Shown piece by piece: positions 49,068 through 58,175 of a stretch of DNA of 64,000 nucleotides. The DNA is from Mycolicibacterium sp. J2 (lineage in GTDB: Bacteria; Actinomycetota; Actinomycetes; Mycobacteriales; Mycobacteriaceae): NCBI RefSeq assembly GCF_026240945.1, contig NZ_JAPFPY010000006.1, forward strand, positions 1 through 64,000, in the 5' to 3' direction. Every line of letters begins with the position of its first letter. Within the stretch, counting starts at the first letter, position 1. Position numbers and translations under genes: made by a program. The notes below the pieces were generated by a model that had not been told where the DNA came from, searched no databases, and worked only from the letters and a program-made list of their open reading frames with translations.

Positions 49068-49835
49068 ATGGCAGCCGTGGATTCAGAGACCCGCCAGAGC
49101 CGCATCGTCGAGTTCGCCAGGACCAGGGGGCGGGTCGAGGTGCAGCCGTTGGCCGAGGAGCTTGCGGTCGCGTCCGAGACCATCCGCCGGGATCTGAAGG
49201 TGCTGGCCGGGCGCCGGCTGCTCAAGCGGGTGCACGGCGGGGCCGTCCCGCTGGAGACGGCGGCCTTCGAATCCACCGTCGAGTACCGCAGTCAGGTCGA
49301 TCTGGCGCAGAAGCACCGGATCGCCGCCGCGGCGGCCAACCTGCTGCACGGCGCCGAAACCGTGTATCTGGACGAGGGATTCACCCCCCGGCTGATCGCC
49401 GAGAAGATCTCCGGGCGGGAGTTGACGGTGGTGACATCGTCGCTGCTGGCCGCCGAGGCGCTCGCCCACAGTGACACCGTCACCGTACTGCTCCTCGGCG
49501 GCCGGATGCGCGGCAGAACCCTTGCCACGGTGGATCATTGGGCGGTGGAGCGGCTGCGTACGCTGGTGATCGACGTGGCGTATCTGGGCACCAACGGGAT
49601 CACCGTCGAGCATGGCCTGACCACCCCTGATCCGGCGGTGGCCGCGGTCAAGCACACCGCGGTGGCCGTCGCCAGCCGCCGCATCCTGGTCGCCGCCCAT
49701 TCGAAATTCGGCCAGACCAGCTTCTGCCGGTTCGCCGAGGTGGCCGATTTCGAGTCGATCGTCACCGGATCCGAACTGTCCAGTACCGAAGCACACCGCT
49801 ACGAGGCGTTGGGGCCCAGCGTTATTCGAGTCTGA
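49068..49835 (+). CDS. DeoR-family transcriptional regulator of the PTS locus
   Basis: 255 residues from ATG 49068 (a GTG at 49077 is possible); the frame is open upstream inside mtlA. The N-terminal winged helix-turn-helix (ASETIRRDLKVLAGRRLLKR, then VHGGAV) is the DeoR signature. The sugar-phosphate isomerase-like effector domain follows (VYLDEGFT, LGTNGITVEHGLTTPD, AHSKFGQTSF). Such proteins repress PTS and sugar genes until a phosphorylated sugar binds. It lies 31 bp after mtlA, in the same transcript. Confidence 0.92.
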   Translation: MAAVDSETRQSRIVEFARTRGRVEVQPLAEELAVASETIRRDLKVLAGRRLLKRVHGGAVPLETAAFESTVEYRSQVDLAQKHRIAAAAANLLHGAETVYLDEGFTPRLIAEKISGRELTVVTSSLLAAEALAHSDTVTVLLLGGRMRGRTLATVDHWAVERLRTLVIDVAYLGTNGITVEHGLTTPDPAVAAVKHTAVAVASRRILVAAHSKFGQTSFCRFAEVADFESIVTGSELSSTEAHRYEALGPSVIRV

Positions 49836-49907
49836 CCGGCGCGCCGTTGTGCGGTCTCGTGCCCAACTCGCCGGTCCGGCGGTATGACACCGCACACTTG
49901 CGGCGCA

Positions 49908-50789
49908 TCACCCGTCGACGCCGTCCCAGAACCGGTGCGCACGCGCGGCGATCTCGTCGGGGAACTCCCCGGTGATGGCGTGTGACGCCGATGCCCACAG
50001 TTCCACCTGGCCATGCCGCAACGTCGCGCGTGCGGTGTCCGCGGCGCGGCGGCCGTCGTGGATGACGCTGCGCCCGGCGATGAGCGCCAGCACGGGTACC
50101 TCCAGCGCGGCCAACTGAGCCCGGCTGAATCGGGTGGGCGCCGGCTGGTGCAGCTCGAAATCGGCTGTCCCGGCATCGATGAGCGCGGCCACCGGGCTGT
50201 CCTCGTCGACCTCGGCACCGCCGGTGATCCAGCGTAGGATCCGGCGACGCAGCCACTGCGGCGTCCCGGCCAGACCCATCGGGGCGAAAGCCGCCATCGT
50301 GCGAAGCGGTATCGGCGCGAAAGTCAGCACCGGATCGAGCAGCGTCAGTGACGCCACCCGCGCCGGCTGGTGCACGGCGTAGTTGACCGCGCTCCAGCCG
50401 CCGAACGACACCCCCAGCAGGTGCACGGAATCCAGCCCGAGGCCGGCGAGCAGTTCACCGAACCACCACGCCTGATCCCCCGGGCCGGTCATCGGCAGCT
50501 GCTGCACGGACAGCCCGGGTTCGCCGAGCAGATCCACGCAGTACACGGTCCGTCGCGCGAGCAGACCCGGCAGATTATCGGCCCACATGGGCGTGGCGGC
50601 ATTGCGGCCGGGCAGCAGCAGCACCGGACGCCCGGCGGGACCAGCGAACCGGTAGGCCCGCACCGTCCCGAATGTCGTTGGCACGTCGAATGTCTCACCG
50701 GCACGGGGCAGCGCCGCCAGCGCGGCGTCATAGGCCCGCAGGTAGTGGGCGCGGGCGGACTCGCTGCGCCAGCGGCCTACCGCACCCAC
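49908..50789 (-). CDS. Alpha/beta hydrolase
   Basis: 293 residues, GTG start. No signal peptide. The core motif LLPGRNAATPMW takes the place of the HG oxyanion loop. The nucleophile is in LLGVSFGGWSAVNY, and a late His in SASHAITGEFPDEI would be the third triad member. The lid region (PMGLAGTPQWLRRR) is helical. Close relatives are annotated as carboxylesterases or proline-iminopeptidase-like hydrolases, without a known substrate. It is 12 bp downstream of glmS on the same strand and thus probably part of its transcript. Confidence 0.85.
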   Translation of the reverse strand: MGAVGRWRSESARAHYLRAYDAALAALPRAGETFDVPTTFGTVRAYRFAGPAGRPVLLLPGRNAATPMWADNLPGLLARRTVYCVDLLGEPGLSVQQLPMTGPGDQAWWFGELLAGLGLDSVHLLGVSFGGWSAVNYAVHQPARVASLTLLDPVLTFAPIPLRTMAAFAPMGLAGTPQWLRRRILRWITGGAEVDEDSPVAALIDAGTADFELHQPAPTRFSRAQLAALEVPVLALIAGRSVIHDGRRAADTARATLRHGQVELWASASHAITGEFPDEIAARAHRFWDGVDG

Positions 50790-50801
50790 TCGACCCGGCC
50801 G

Positions 50802-52673
50802 CTACTCGACGGTCACCGACTTGGCCAGGTTGCGCGGCTTGTCCACGTCGTAACCACGCGCCTGGGCCACTCCGGCGGCAAACACCTGCATCGGGATCGT
50901 CGACAGCAGGGGCTGGTAAAGCGTTGACACCGCCGGGATCTCGATCAGGTGATCGGCGTACGGGGCCACCATGTCGTCGCCCTCTTCGGCGATGACGACG
51001 GTGACGGCCCCGCGAGCCTGGATCTCGCGGATATTGCTGAGCAGCTTGGCGTGCAGGGTGGCCGAGTTCTTCGGCGACGGCATCACCACGATGACCGGGA
51101 GATCGTCCTCGATCAGCGCGATCGGTCCGTGCTTGAGCTCGCCCGCGGCGAACCCCTCGGCATGCATGTAGGCCAGCTCCTTGAGCTTGAGCGCACCTTC
51201 CAGCGCGACCGGGTAGCCGACGTGGCGGCCCAGGAACAGCACCGCAGACGACTGCGCGAACCGGTGCGCCAGGTCGGTCACCGGATCCATACACGTCAGC
51301 ACCCGCGCAACCCGGTCGGCCATCGCCTCCAGGTCGTGGTACTCGCGGGCCACCTCGTCGGGATACTTGGTGCCCCGCGCCTGCGCAAGGGCAAGGCCGA
51401 CAAGGTAATTGGCTGCCACCTGAGCCAGGAAGGTCTTGGTGGAGGCCACCCCGATCTCCGGCCCGGCCCGGGTGTAGAGCACCGCGTCGGCTTCCCGCGG
51501 AATCTGGCTTCCGTTGGTGTTGCAGATGGCCAGCACCTTGGCCTTCTGCTCCTTGGCGTGCCGCACGGCTTCCAGCGTGTCGGCCGTCTCGCCGGACTGC
51601 GAGATGGCGATCACCAACGTGCTGCGGTCCAGCACCGGGTCGCGGTACCGGAATTCACTGGCGAGCTCGACCTCGACCGGCAGCCGGGTCCAGTGCTCGA
51701 TGGCGTACTTGGCCAGCAGTCCGGAGTGGTAGGCGGTGCCGCACGCGACGATGAAGACCTTGTCGACGTCCCGCAGTTCCTGGTCGGACAGCCGCTGCTC
51801 GTCGAGCACGATGCGGCCGTCGACGAAGTGGCCGAGCAGGGTGTCCGACACCGCGGCGGGCTGCTCGGCGATCTCCTTGAGCATGAAGTAGTCGTAGCCG
51901 CCCTTCTCGGCAGCCGACAGGTCCCAGTCGATATGGAACTCCCTGGCCGGGGCATCCGCGCCGGCGAAGTCGGTGACCTTGTAGCCGTCGGCGGTGATGA
52001 CGACGGCTTGGTCCTGACCCAGTTCGACGGCATTGCGGGTGTGCTCGATGAAGGCCGCGACATCGGATCCGACGAACATCTCGCCGTCGCCGACCCCGAC
52101 GACCAGCGGGGTGGACCGGCGGGCGGCGACGATGGTGCCGGGATCGTCGGCACTGGCGAACACCAGCGTGAAATGGCCTTCCAGCCGGCGCAGCACCGAC
52201 AGCACGGACGCCACGAAGTCACCGGCGGTCTCGCCGCTGCGGTGCGCCCGGGCCACCAGGTGCACGGCCACCTCGGAGTCGGTGTCGCTGGCGAACTCGA
52301 CACCGTCGGCCTCCAGTTCGGCGCGCAGCGCCGCGAAGTTCTCGATGATGCCGTTATGCACGACGGCGAACTTGCCGCTCGCGTCGCGGTGCGGGTGGGC
52401 GTTGCGGTCGGTGGGCCTGCCGTGGGTGGCCCAGCGGGTGTGTCCCATCCCGGTGGTGCCCGCCAACGCGGCCGCGTCGGTCGACCGGGCCTCGGTGATC
52501 GCTTCTTCCAGGTTGGCCAGCCGGCCCGCGCGGCGGCGCACGACGAGCCCGCCGTCCCCATCGAGCAGGGCGACCCCCGAGGAGTCGTAGCCCCGGTATT
52601 CCATCCGGCGCAGCGCGTCGACCACGATCTCGCAGGCGGGGCGCCGTCCGACGTAGCCGACGATTCCACACAT
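50802..52673 (-). CDS. glmS: Glutamine-fructose-6-phosphate aminotransferase (GlmS)
   Basis: 623 residues, full length. Makes glucosamine 6-phosphate from fructose 6-phosphate and glutamine, the entry step to UDP-GlcNAc for the cell wall. The class II amidotransferase nucleophile is Cys2 (MCGIVGYVG), with VHNGIIENF in the same domain. Two SIS sugar-isomerase domains follow (SQSGETADT, then HAEGFAAGELKHGPIALI), and the C-terminus ends in NLAKSVTVE, as in active GlmS. No glmS ribozyme was seen upstream, as expected outside Firmicutes. Equivalent to Rv3436c. Confidence 0.98.
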   Translation of the reverse strand: MCGIVGYVGRRPACEIVVDALRRMEYRGYDSSGVALLDGDGGLVVRRRAGRLANLEEAITEARSTDAAALAGTTGMGHTRWATHGRPTDRNAHPHRDASGKFAVVHNGIIENFAALRAELEADGVEFASDTDSEVAVHLVARAHRSGETAGDFVASVLSVLRRLEGHFTLVFASADDPGTIVAARRSTPLVVGVGDGEMFVGSDVAAFIEHTRNAVELGQDQAVVITADGYKVTDFAGADAPAREFHIDWDLSAAEKGGYDYFMLKEIAEQPAAVSDTLLGHFVDGRIVLDEQRLSDQELRDVDKVFIVACGTAYHSGLLAKYAIEHWTRLPVEVELASEFRYRDPVLDRSTLVIAISQSGETADTLEAVRHAKEQKAKVLAICNTNGSQIPREADAVLYTRAGPEIGVASTKTFLAQVAANYLVGLALAQARGTKYPDEVAREYHDLEAMADRVARVLTCMDPVTDLAHRFAQSSAVLFLGRHVGYPVALEGALKLKELAYMHAEGFAAGELKHGPIALIEDDLPVIVVMPSPKNSATLHAKLLSNIREIQARGAVTVVIAEEGDDMVAPYADHLIEIPAVSTLYQPLLSTIPMQVFAAGVAQARGYDVDKPRNLAKSVTVE

Positions 52674-52738
52674 GGTTACCCAGGGTAGTGCAGCGACGGG
52701 TCTGCCCCGGCCGCGTGCCCGCGCGCTAGGGTCATCCC

Positions 52739-53581
52739 GTGGCCGGCACCAAGAAACTGTTCGCCGCGCTGACCCGGCGCGGCCCGCATCGCGTACTGCG
52801 CGGCGACCTGGCCTTCGCGGGCCTGCCCGGGGTGGTCTACACCCCTGAGAGCGGGCTGGGGCTGCCCGGGCTGGCGTTCGGGCACGACTGGCTGACGGGC
52901 GCCGGGCGCTACGCGGGCACGCTGGAGCACCTCGCCTCCTGGGGCATCGTCGCCGCGGCGCCCGACACCGAGAAATCGCTGGCCCCGTCGGTGCTCAACA
53001 CCGCCGTGGACCTCGGCACCACGCTGGACATCATCGCCGGCGTGCGGCTGGGCCCCGGCAAGATCAGCGTCCATCCCGGCAAACTGGCCGTCGCCGGCCA
53101 TGGCTTCGGCGGTTCGGCGGCCGTCTTCGCGGCGGCCGGGATGCATAACAAGGTCGCGGCGGCGGCCGCGGTGTTCCCCGCGGTGTCCAGCCCGCCGGCC
53201 GAGCAGCCGGCCGCCGGTCTGCGGCTGCCCGGGCTGATCCTGCGGGCACCGTCGGACGGCACCGGCATCCGGTCCAACGCCGACGCCCTGTCCGGGGCCT
53301 GGACGACCGCCACCACCCGCACGGTCGCCAAGGCCGAACCCGGCGGCCTTGCCGAGGGCAGGCGGTTGGGCAAGGTGGTGGGCCTGCCCGGTGCCGACAA
53401 GGGCACCCAGAAGGCGGTGCGGGCACTGCTGACCGGATATCTGTTGTTCGTGCTCGCCGGTGACAAGACCTACCGGGATTTCGCCGACCCGGCGGTCACG
53501 CTGCCCAAGACCGTGGCCCCGGACCCGGACGCGGTGGCACCGACCCTCGAGGAGAAGGTCGTAGCCCTGCTCAAGGGCTGA
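52739..53581 (+). CDS. Dienelactone-hydrolase-like alpha/beta hydrolase (Rv3438-like)
   Basis: 280 residues, GTG start, divergent from glmS. The sequence LGLPGLAFGHDWLTGAGRYA resembles the oxyanion region. The nucleophile position reads AGHGFGGSAAVFAAAG, where the residue after Gly-His-Gly is Phe rather than Ser, so the usual G-x-S-x-G elbow is missing. Catalysis by the normal triad is therefore doubtful, and the protein may be a non-catalytic relative. Placed next to glmS as Rv3438 is. The last codons (ALLKG) and the stop form the first unit of a 27-bp tandem repeat. Confidence 0.8.
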   Translation: MAGTKKLFAALTRRGPHRVLRGDLAFAGLPGVVYTPESGLGLPGLAFGHDWLTGAGRYAGTLEHLASWGIVAAAPDTEKSLAPSVLNTAVDLGTTLDIIAGVRLGPGKISVHPGKLAVAGHGFGGSAAVFAAAGMHNKVAAAAAVFPAVSSPPAEQPAAGLRLPGLILRAPSDGTGIRSNADALSGAWTTATTRTVAKAEPGGLAEGRRLGKVVGLPGADKGTQKAVRALLTGYLLFVLAGDKTYRDFADPAVTLPKTVAPDPDAVAPTLEEKVVALLKG

Positions 53582-53698
53582 TGTGCCGGAGCCCTGCTCA
53601 AGGGCTGATGTGCCGGAGCCCTGCTCAAGGGCTGATGTGCCGGGGCCCTGCTCAAGGGCTGATGTGCCGGAGCCCTGCTCAAGGGCTGATATGCCGGT
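53564..53698 (+). repeat. Five tandem 27-bp repeats starting in the 3' end of the hydrolase gene
   Basis: Unit: GCCCTGCTCAAGGGC, TGA, TGTGCCGGA. Copies start at 53564, 53591, 53618, 53645 and 53672, with one to three changes in the last two. Each unit folds as AGCCCT, GCTCA loop, AGGGCT and keeps the reading frame (27 = 9 codons), repeating ALLKG-stop. Confidence 0.97.
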
Positions 53699-54020
53699 AT
53701 TCGCCTTTGTGCCGTCTCATCCGCATCCACCGGCGAGTCGCGTACGACGCCGCACACGGCCGCCTTTCTGCGCACATGCTGGGAGCGTCCGGTACCCGGG
53801 CTGCGCTCTGACCCCAACGTGACGCACGCCTCATGATTGGGACGGACAACGCGTCGTTCGGTAGGCTCTCCTCAGCGGCATCGTCTGTTCTGCCTTTTGC
53901 CGCTTCGCTTCGCCGGAATCACGCGCAGGCGAAGGTCGATTTTCTTCGATCGTCACACCGAGCGCCGCGGAAACCACCGCGCCGGGCAGGACGACCACAC
54001 ACGACCTCTGGAGTTCATCC
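53699..54020 (+). other. Long leader and promoter region of the DEAD-box helicase
   Basis: No ORF of coding character. A possible -10 TAGGCT lies at 53862-53867, which would give a leader of about 150 bases. The leader holds inverted repeats (TTCGCC...GGCGAA, CGAAG...CTTCG). Long structured leaders are usual for cold-inducible helicase genes. Confidence 0.45.
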
Positions 54021-55373
54021 GTGTCTACGTTCGCCGACCTCGGCCTGCCCGAAGCCGTCGTCACCACCCTTGCCGGTAACGGCATCACCTCCCCATTCCC
54101 GATTCAGGCTGCGACACTGCCGGATTCGCTGGCGGGCCGCGATGTGCTGGGCCGCGGCCGCACCGGCTCGGGTAAGACTTACGCGTTCCTGCTGCCCCTG
54201 GTGAGCCGGCTGGCCGCCAACCCGGTTCCGCGGCGCCCCAAGACTTTCCGCGCCCTGATCCTGGCCCCGACCCGCGAGCTGGTCACCCAGATCGACGCCT
54301 CGCTGGCCCCGCTGGCGCAGGCGACCGGTCTGCGGTCGGCCACCATCTTCGGTGGCGTGAGCGCCAACCCGCAGATCGACAAGCTGCGCAACGGCATCGA
54401 TATCGTGATCGCCTGCCCGGGCCGGTTGGAGGACCACGTCAAGTCCGGCCACGCGGACCTGTCCGGTGTGCAGATCACCGTGCTCGACGAGGCCGACCAC
54501 ATGGCCGACCTGGGCTTCCTGCCTCCGGTCAAGCGCCTGCTTGACCGCACCCCCAAGGACGGTCAGCGGCTGCTGTTCTCGGCCACTCTCGACAACGGCA
54601 TCGACGTCCTGGTGGACCGCTACCTGCACGACCCGGTGGTGCACAGCGTCGATTCCGAGCAGTCACCGGTGACGGCGATGTCGCATCATGTGCTGCATGT
54701 CGACGGTGCGGCCCGGTTCGACGTGCTGACCGACCTGGCCGCCGCGCCCGGTCGCACCATCGTCTTCGCCCGCACCAAGTACGGCGCCAAAGGCCTTGCC
54801 CGCAAGCTGAATTCGCGCGGCGTGCCCGCAGTCGAGTTGCACGGCAACCTGTCCCAGAACGCCAGGACCCGCAACCTGGCCGCCTTCTCGGATGGTTCGG
54901 CCACCGTGCTGGTCGCCACCGATATCGCCGCGCGCGGTATCCACGTCGACGACGTGAGCCTGGTGGTGCACGCCGACCCGCCGGTGGAACACAAGGCGTA
55001 CCTGCACCGCTCGGGCCGCACCGCCCGCGCCGGTAACGACGGCACCGTGGTGACACTGATGCTGGACGAGCAGGTTTCCGATGTGCGAGGCCTGACCCGC
55101 AAGGCGGGCATCAAACCGACCATCACGAAGTTCAGCGGCACCTCGCATCCGGTGCTGCAGGAGATCGCGCCGGGTGAGCGGACTTTCAGCGGTCCGATCG
55201 CACTGGCCGGTGCGGAGCCTGCCGCGACGCGGGCGCCGCAGCAGCCCGGTCGCCAGCCGGGGCAACGGTCCGGCCGACGGGGCACCCGCTCCGGCGCCAA
55301 CCCCGGTCGCAGCGGTCACGGCTCTTCCGGCGGCAACCGTTCCCGCCGGGGCGGCGCCGGCCAGCCCCGCTAG
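54021..55373 (+). CDS. DEAD-box RNA helicase (RhlE/CsdA type)
   Basis: 450 residues, GTG start. Unwinds structured RNA in ribosome assembly and mRNA decay. Q-motif region FADLGLPEAVVTTL, Walker A GRTGSGKT (46-53), PTREL, DEAD box LDEADHM (DEAD at 156-159), SAT in LLFSATLDNG, and C-terminal motifs VLVATDIAARGI and HRSGRTARAG are all present. A basic, Gly/Arg-rich tail (about 395-450) would bind RNA. The long leader suggests post-transcriptional control, for example at low temperature. Single gene. Confidence 0.95.
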   Translation: MSTFADLGLPEAVVTTLAGNGITSPFPIQAATLPDSLAGRDVLGRGRTGSGKTYAFLLPLVSRLAANPVPRRPKTFRALILAPTRELVTQIDASLAPLAQATGLRSATIFGGVSANPQIDKLRNGIDIVIACPGRLEDHVKSGHADLSGVQITVLDEADHMADLGFLPPVKRLLDRTPKDGQRLLFSATLDNGIDVLVDRYLHDPVVHSVDSEQSPVTAMSHHVLHVDGAARFDVLTDLAAAPGRTIVFARTKYGAKGLARKLNSRGVPAVELHGNLSQNARTRNLAAFSDGSATVLVATDIAARGIHVDDVSLVVHADPPVEHKAYLHRSGRTARAGNDGTVVTLMLDEQVSDVRGLTRKAGIKPTITKFSGTSHPVLQEIAPGERTFSGPIALAGAEPAATRAPQQPGRQPGQRSGRRGTRSGANPGRSGHGSSGGNRSRRGGAGQPR

Positions 55374-55430
55374 CCCGCGCGGGCCAGCCCGATCCGGCCC
55401 GACCGTCGACGCGGCGCCCGAAGGAGTCGG

Positions 55431-56084
55431 TTATGCCGACTCTTCGTCGATCCCACGACGATTCTCATCGCCGAGGATCACGCCGTAGAGAAAGCTCCTG
55501 ATCCGTTCCGCGAACATCTCCTTGACAGACAGCTCATTTGCCGCGACCGCCTCGGCAAGGTGCGGATGCGCGTCGGCGTCGATACCGGGGAAAAGGCTGC
55601 GAGCCCCCGCAGGCCGACGCATGGGTTCGGCCATGACAGCACCGATGCACAACATCTCGATGCCATCGAGAATCTGCAGGTGCAGATGGACCGGCACGCC
55701 GGAATCAGCGAGAAATCGCGCTGCGTCCTCGAAGCTGTCGATCAATACCTCCCGCGGGAGATGCTCGACCAGGATCGGGGCAGCGTTACGGTGCCGCAGG
55801 ACCGACTGACGGAAATTCAATGCCAGACTGACGAAGTACTCCGGCCAGTCCGGGCCGGGCTGACGCCTCGGCTTGATCACCGACTTGCCCGCGATGTGGC
55901 GGGCGATCGCCGTGAGGATCTCGTTCTTGTCGGCAAAGTGGTGGTACAGCGAAGGTGCCCGAACGCCAAGGTGTTTGGCCAAGCGGGGCAAACTGAATGC
56001 CTCGAGTCCCTCGGTGTCGATGATCTCGATCGACGCCGCGACCGCCGTCGCCCGGGTGATCAACGGTGTGGACGGTCGCGCCAT
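55431..56084 (-). CDS. TetR-family regulator of the catabolic cluster
   Basis: 217 residues. HTH at about 30-52 (FSLPRLAKHLGVRAPSLYHHF), followed by a ligand domain of the TetR_C type with several His residues (VPVHLHLQI). It is the first regulator beside the ALDH/ferredoxin/Rieske cluster and transcribed on the same strand as the ALDH gene. An imperfect palindrome lies 23 bp before its ATG. It probably represses itself and the neighbouring catabolic genes; the ligand would be an intermediate of the pathway. Confidence 0.88.
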   Translation of the reverse strand: MARPSTPLITRATAVAASIEIIDTEGLEAFSLPRLAKHLGVRAPSLYHHFADKNEILTAIARHIAGKSVIKPRRQPGPDWPEYFVSLALNFRQSVLRHRNAAPILVEHLPREVLIDSFEDAARFLADSGVPVHLHLQILDGIEMLCIGAVMAEPMRRPAGARSLFPGIDADAHPHLAEAVAANELSVKEMFAERIRSFLYGVILGDENRRGIDEESA

Positions 56085-56106
56085 GCCATACTCCCCGGTG
56101 TTTAAC

Positions 56107-56124
56107 CTAACGATGCTCGTTTAG
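56107..56124. promoter_or_regulatory. Candidate TetR operator
   Basis: CTAACGA-TGC-TCGTTTAG, an imperfect palindrome (one extra base in the right arm). Related CTAAA...AGTTTT motifs occur in the ALDH/ferredoxin gap at about 57850 and 57900. Confidence 0.4.
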
Positions 56125-56252
56125 CATACAGCCGAACGCGACGAGGACGGGTGCTCCGTGCCGCCGTCGGGAACGCACGCACGACCACCGGCTAACGGCC
56201 ACCTAACCTAAGGACGCCAGTTTTTCGGCGAAATCGTAAAAAGGCGGCCGGG

Positions 56253-57809
56253 CTACCGCGGCGAGCGGCCGACACCCAGGCGTCGGCGCCAGTCGTGAGC
56301 GCCCAACAGCCGGGCGGCCCTGGCGATGATCTTCGACCTGGCGGGTATGACCGGATACCACAACGGCTCGGACTTCAGCGCGAACCGCTCTTCGACCACC
56401 GACTGCTGGCGGCAGTACTTCAGCACACCGTGCGCCCCGCCGAACCGGGTGCCCAGGCCGGAATTCTTCCAGCCGCCCATCGGAATCGGCATCTGGAACG
56501 TCGCCACCAAAGCATTGTTGACCGATACCGAGCCCGCCTCGATCCGTCGCGAGAGCCGGTCCGCCCTGGCTCGGTCACGGGTCCACAGGCTGGAGCTGAG
56601 TCCGTACTCGGAGTCGTTGGCCAGCGCGATCGCCTCGTCTTCGTCGCTGACCCGCATGATGGCCAACGTCGGACCGAAGGTCTCCTCTCGCATACATCTC
56701 ATGGTGTGGTCCACGTCGACCAGCACGGTGGGCTCGAAAAAGTTCCCCTTCGGGCTGCGGTGACCTCCGGTCAGAATCAGCGCACCCTTGGCCAGCGCAT
56801 CGGCGACGTGGTCGGCGACGATATCGACCTGCGCCGGCGTGACCATGGCGCCGATGTCACAGGTGAAGCTGCCCGGCTGGTCCATACCCTGGCGAAGGGC
56901 CGACACTTTCTCGGCCACCAGCGTCACAAACCGGTCGTAGACGGGCGCCTCGACGTAGACGCGTTCCACGCCCACACATGCCTGCCCGGAGTTCGTCATG
57001 CCGCCCCACACCGCCCCGGCAGCGGCCCGCTCGATATCGGCATCGGCCAGTACGATCAGCGCGTCCTTGCCCCCGAGTTCCAGGCTGCACGGGATGAGCC
57101 GCTGCGCGCAGCGCACCGCGATCGCACGACCGGTCCGCACCGACCCGGTGAACATCACCATGTCCGCCTCGTCCACGACCGCGACACCGGTAGCTCCGGC
57201 TCCGTTCGCGCATCCCAGTACGGGCGGAGCGCCGATCTCCTCGTTCCACCCTCGCACGGCCTCCGTCCATGCCAGCGGCGTCACCTCCGACGGCTTGCAC
57301 AAGACGGCAGCGCCGGCCACCAGAGCGCCGACGACATCCATCATCGGTCCCGCCAAGGGCCCGTTCCACGGCGTGATGAGTCCGACCAGCTGATAGGGCC
57401 GAACCTGAACTCGCAGCCTGCGCATCGCGTTGGCGGCCCCGGCCGGTTTGACACGGCGGTCTGCCATGAACTTCGCACCGTTGGCCGTGAAGTAGTTGAT
57501 GACGTCGATGACAACAGCCATCTCCAAAGACGCATCGGCCCAGGACTTCCCCGTTTCCTGCTGGACGAGCGTGAGGAGCCTGCGCTCGTTGTCGAGCAGC
57601 CAGTCCAACCAACGCAACAGGTGCGCACTGCGGCCGCGGGGACCCAGGGCCTCCCAAGCAGGCTGCGCCGCCCGTAGCCGGCGAGCCATGACGGCCACCG
57701 CCTCGGCGTCCATGTCCGGCACCGAGCCCACTACCTGTCCGTCTCCCGGACACCGGACGGTGATGGCCGGTGCCGGATCAAGCGCTGAGGCAGTGGTGGT
57801 TTCATTCAT
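56253..57809 (-). CDS. Aldehyde dehydrogenase (succinic-semialdehyde dehydrogenase-like)
   Basis: 518 residues. NAD(P)-dependent oxidation of an aldehyde to an acid. The catalytic Cys is in NSGQACVGVERVYVE and the general-base Glu in SLELGGKDALI. ITPWNGPLAGPMMD and FTGSVRTGRAIA are cofactor-binding segments. A C-terminal extension (after PLWYPVIP) with a basic end may touch the membrane. It is divergent from the ferredoxin gene, sharing a 150-bp promoter gap, so its product is probably one step in the same catabolic route. Start ATG 57809 after GAAGGAAGAAG. Confidence 0.92.
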   Translation of the reverse strand: MNETTTASALDPAPAITVRCPGDGQVVGSVPDMDAEAVAVMARRLRAAQPAWEALGPRGRSAHLLRWLDWLLDNERRLLTLVQQETGKSWADASLEMAVVIDVINYFTANGAKFMADRRVKPAGAANAMRRLRVQVRPYQLVGLITPWNGPLAGPMMDVVGALVAGAAVLCKPSEVTPLAWTEAVRGWNEEIGAPPVLGCANGAGATGVAVVDEADMVMFTGSVRTGRAIAVRCAQRLIPCSLELGGKDALIVLADADIERAAAGAVWGGMTNSGQACVGVERVYVEAPVYDRFVTLVAEKVSALRQGMDQPGSFTCDIGAMVTPAQVDIVADHVADALAKGALILTGGHRSPKGNFFEPTVLVDVDHTMRCMREETFGPTLAIMRVSDEDEAIALANDSEYGLSSSLWTRDRARADRLSRRIEAGSVSVNNALVATFQMPIPMGGWKNSGLGTRFGGAHGVLKYCRQQSVVEERFALKSEPLWYPVIPARSKIIARAARLLGAHDWRRRLGVGRSPR

Positions 57810-57879
57810 GAACAGAACTTCTTCCTTCAGGTGGTCGACGCGCTATATCTAAAAGAGTAAGTTTTTTGGCGGTCGTTGA

Positions 57880-58155
<276 letters not shown>

Positions 58156-58175
58156 ACGGCGCGAATCGGCATCCC

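Noticed and set aside
53564..53698. Short regularly spaced repeats that look like a CRISPR array
   Set aside because: The 27-bp units are directly adjacent with no spacers, and the unit is the end of a coding gene; no cas genes are near.
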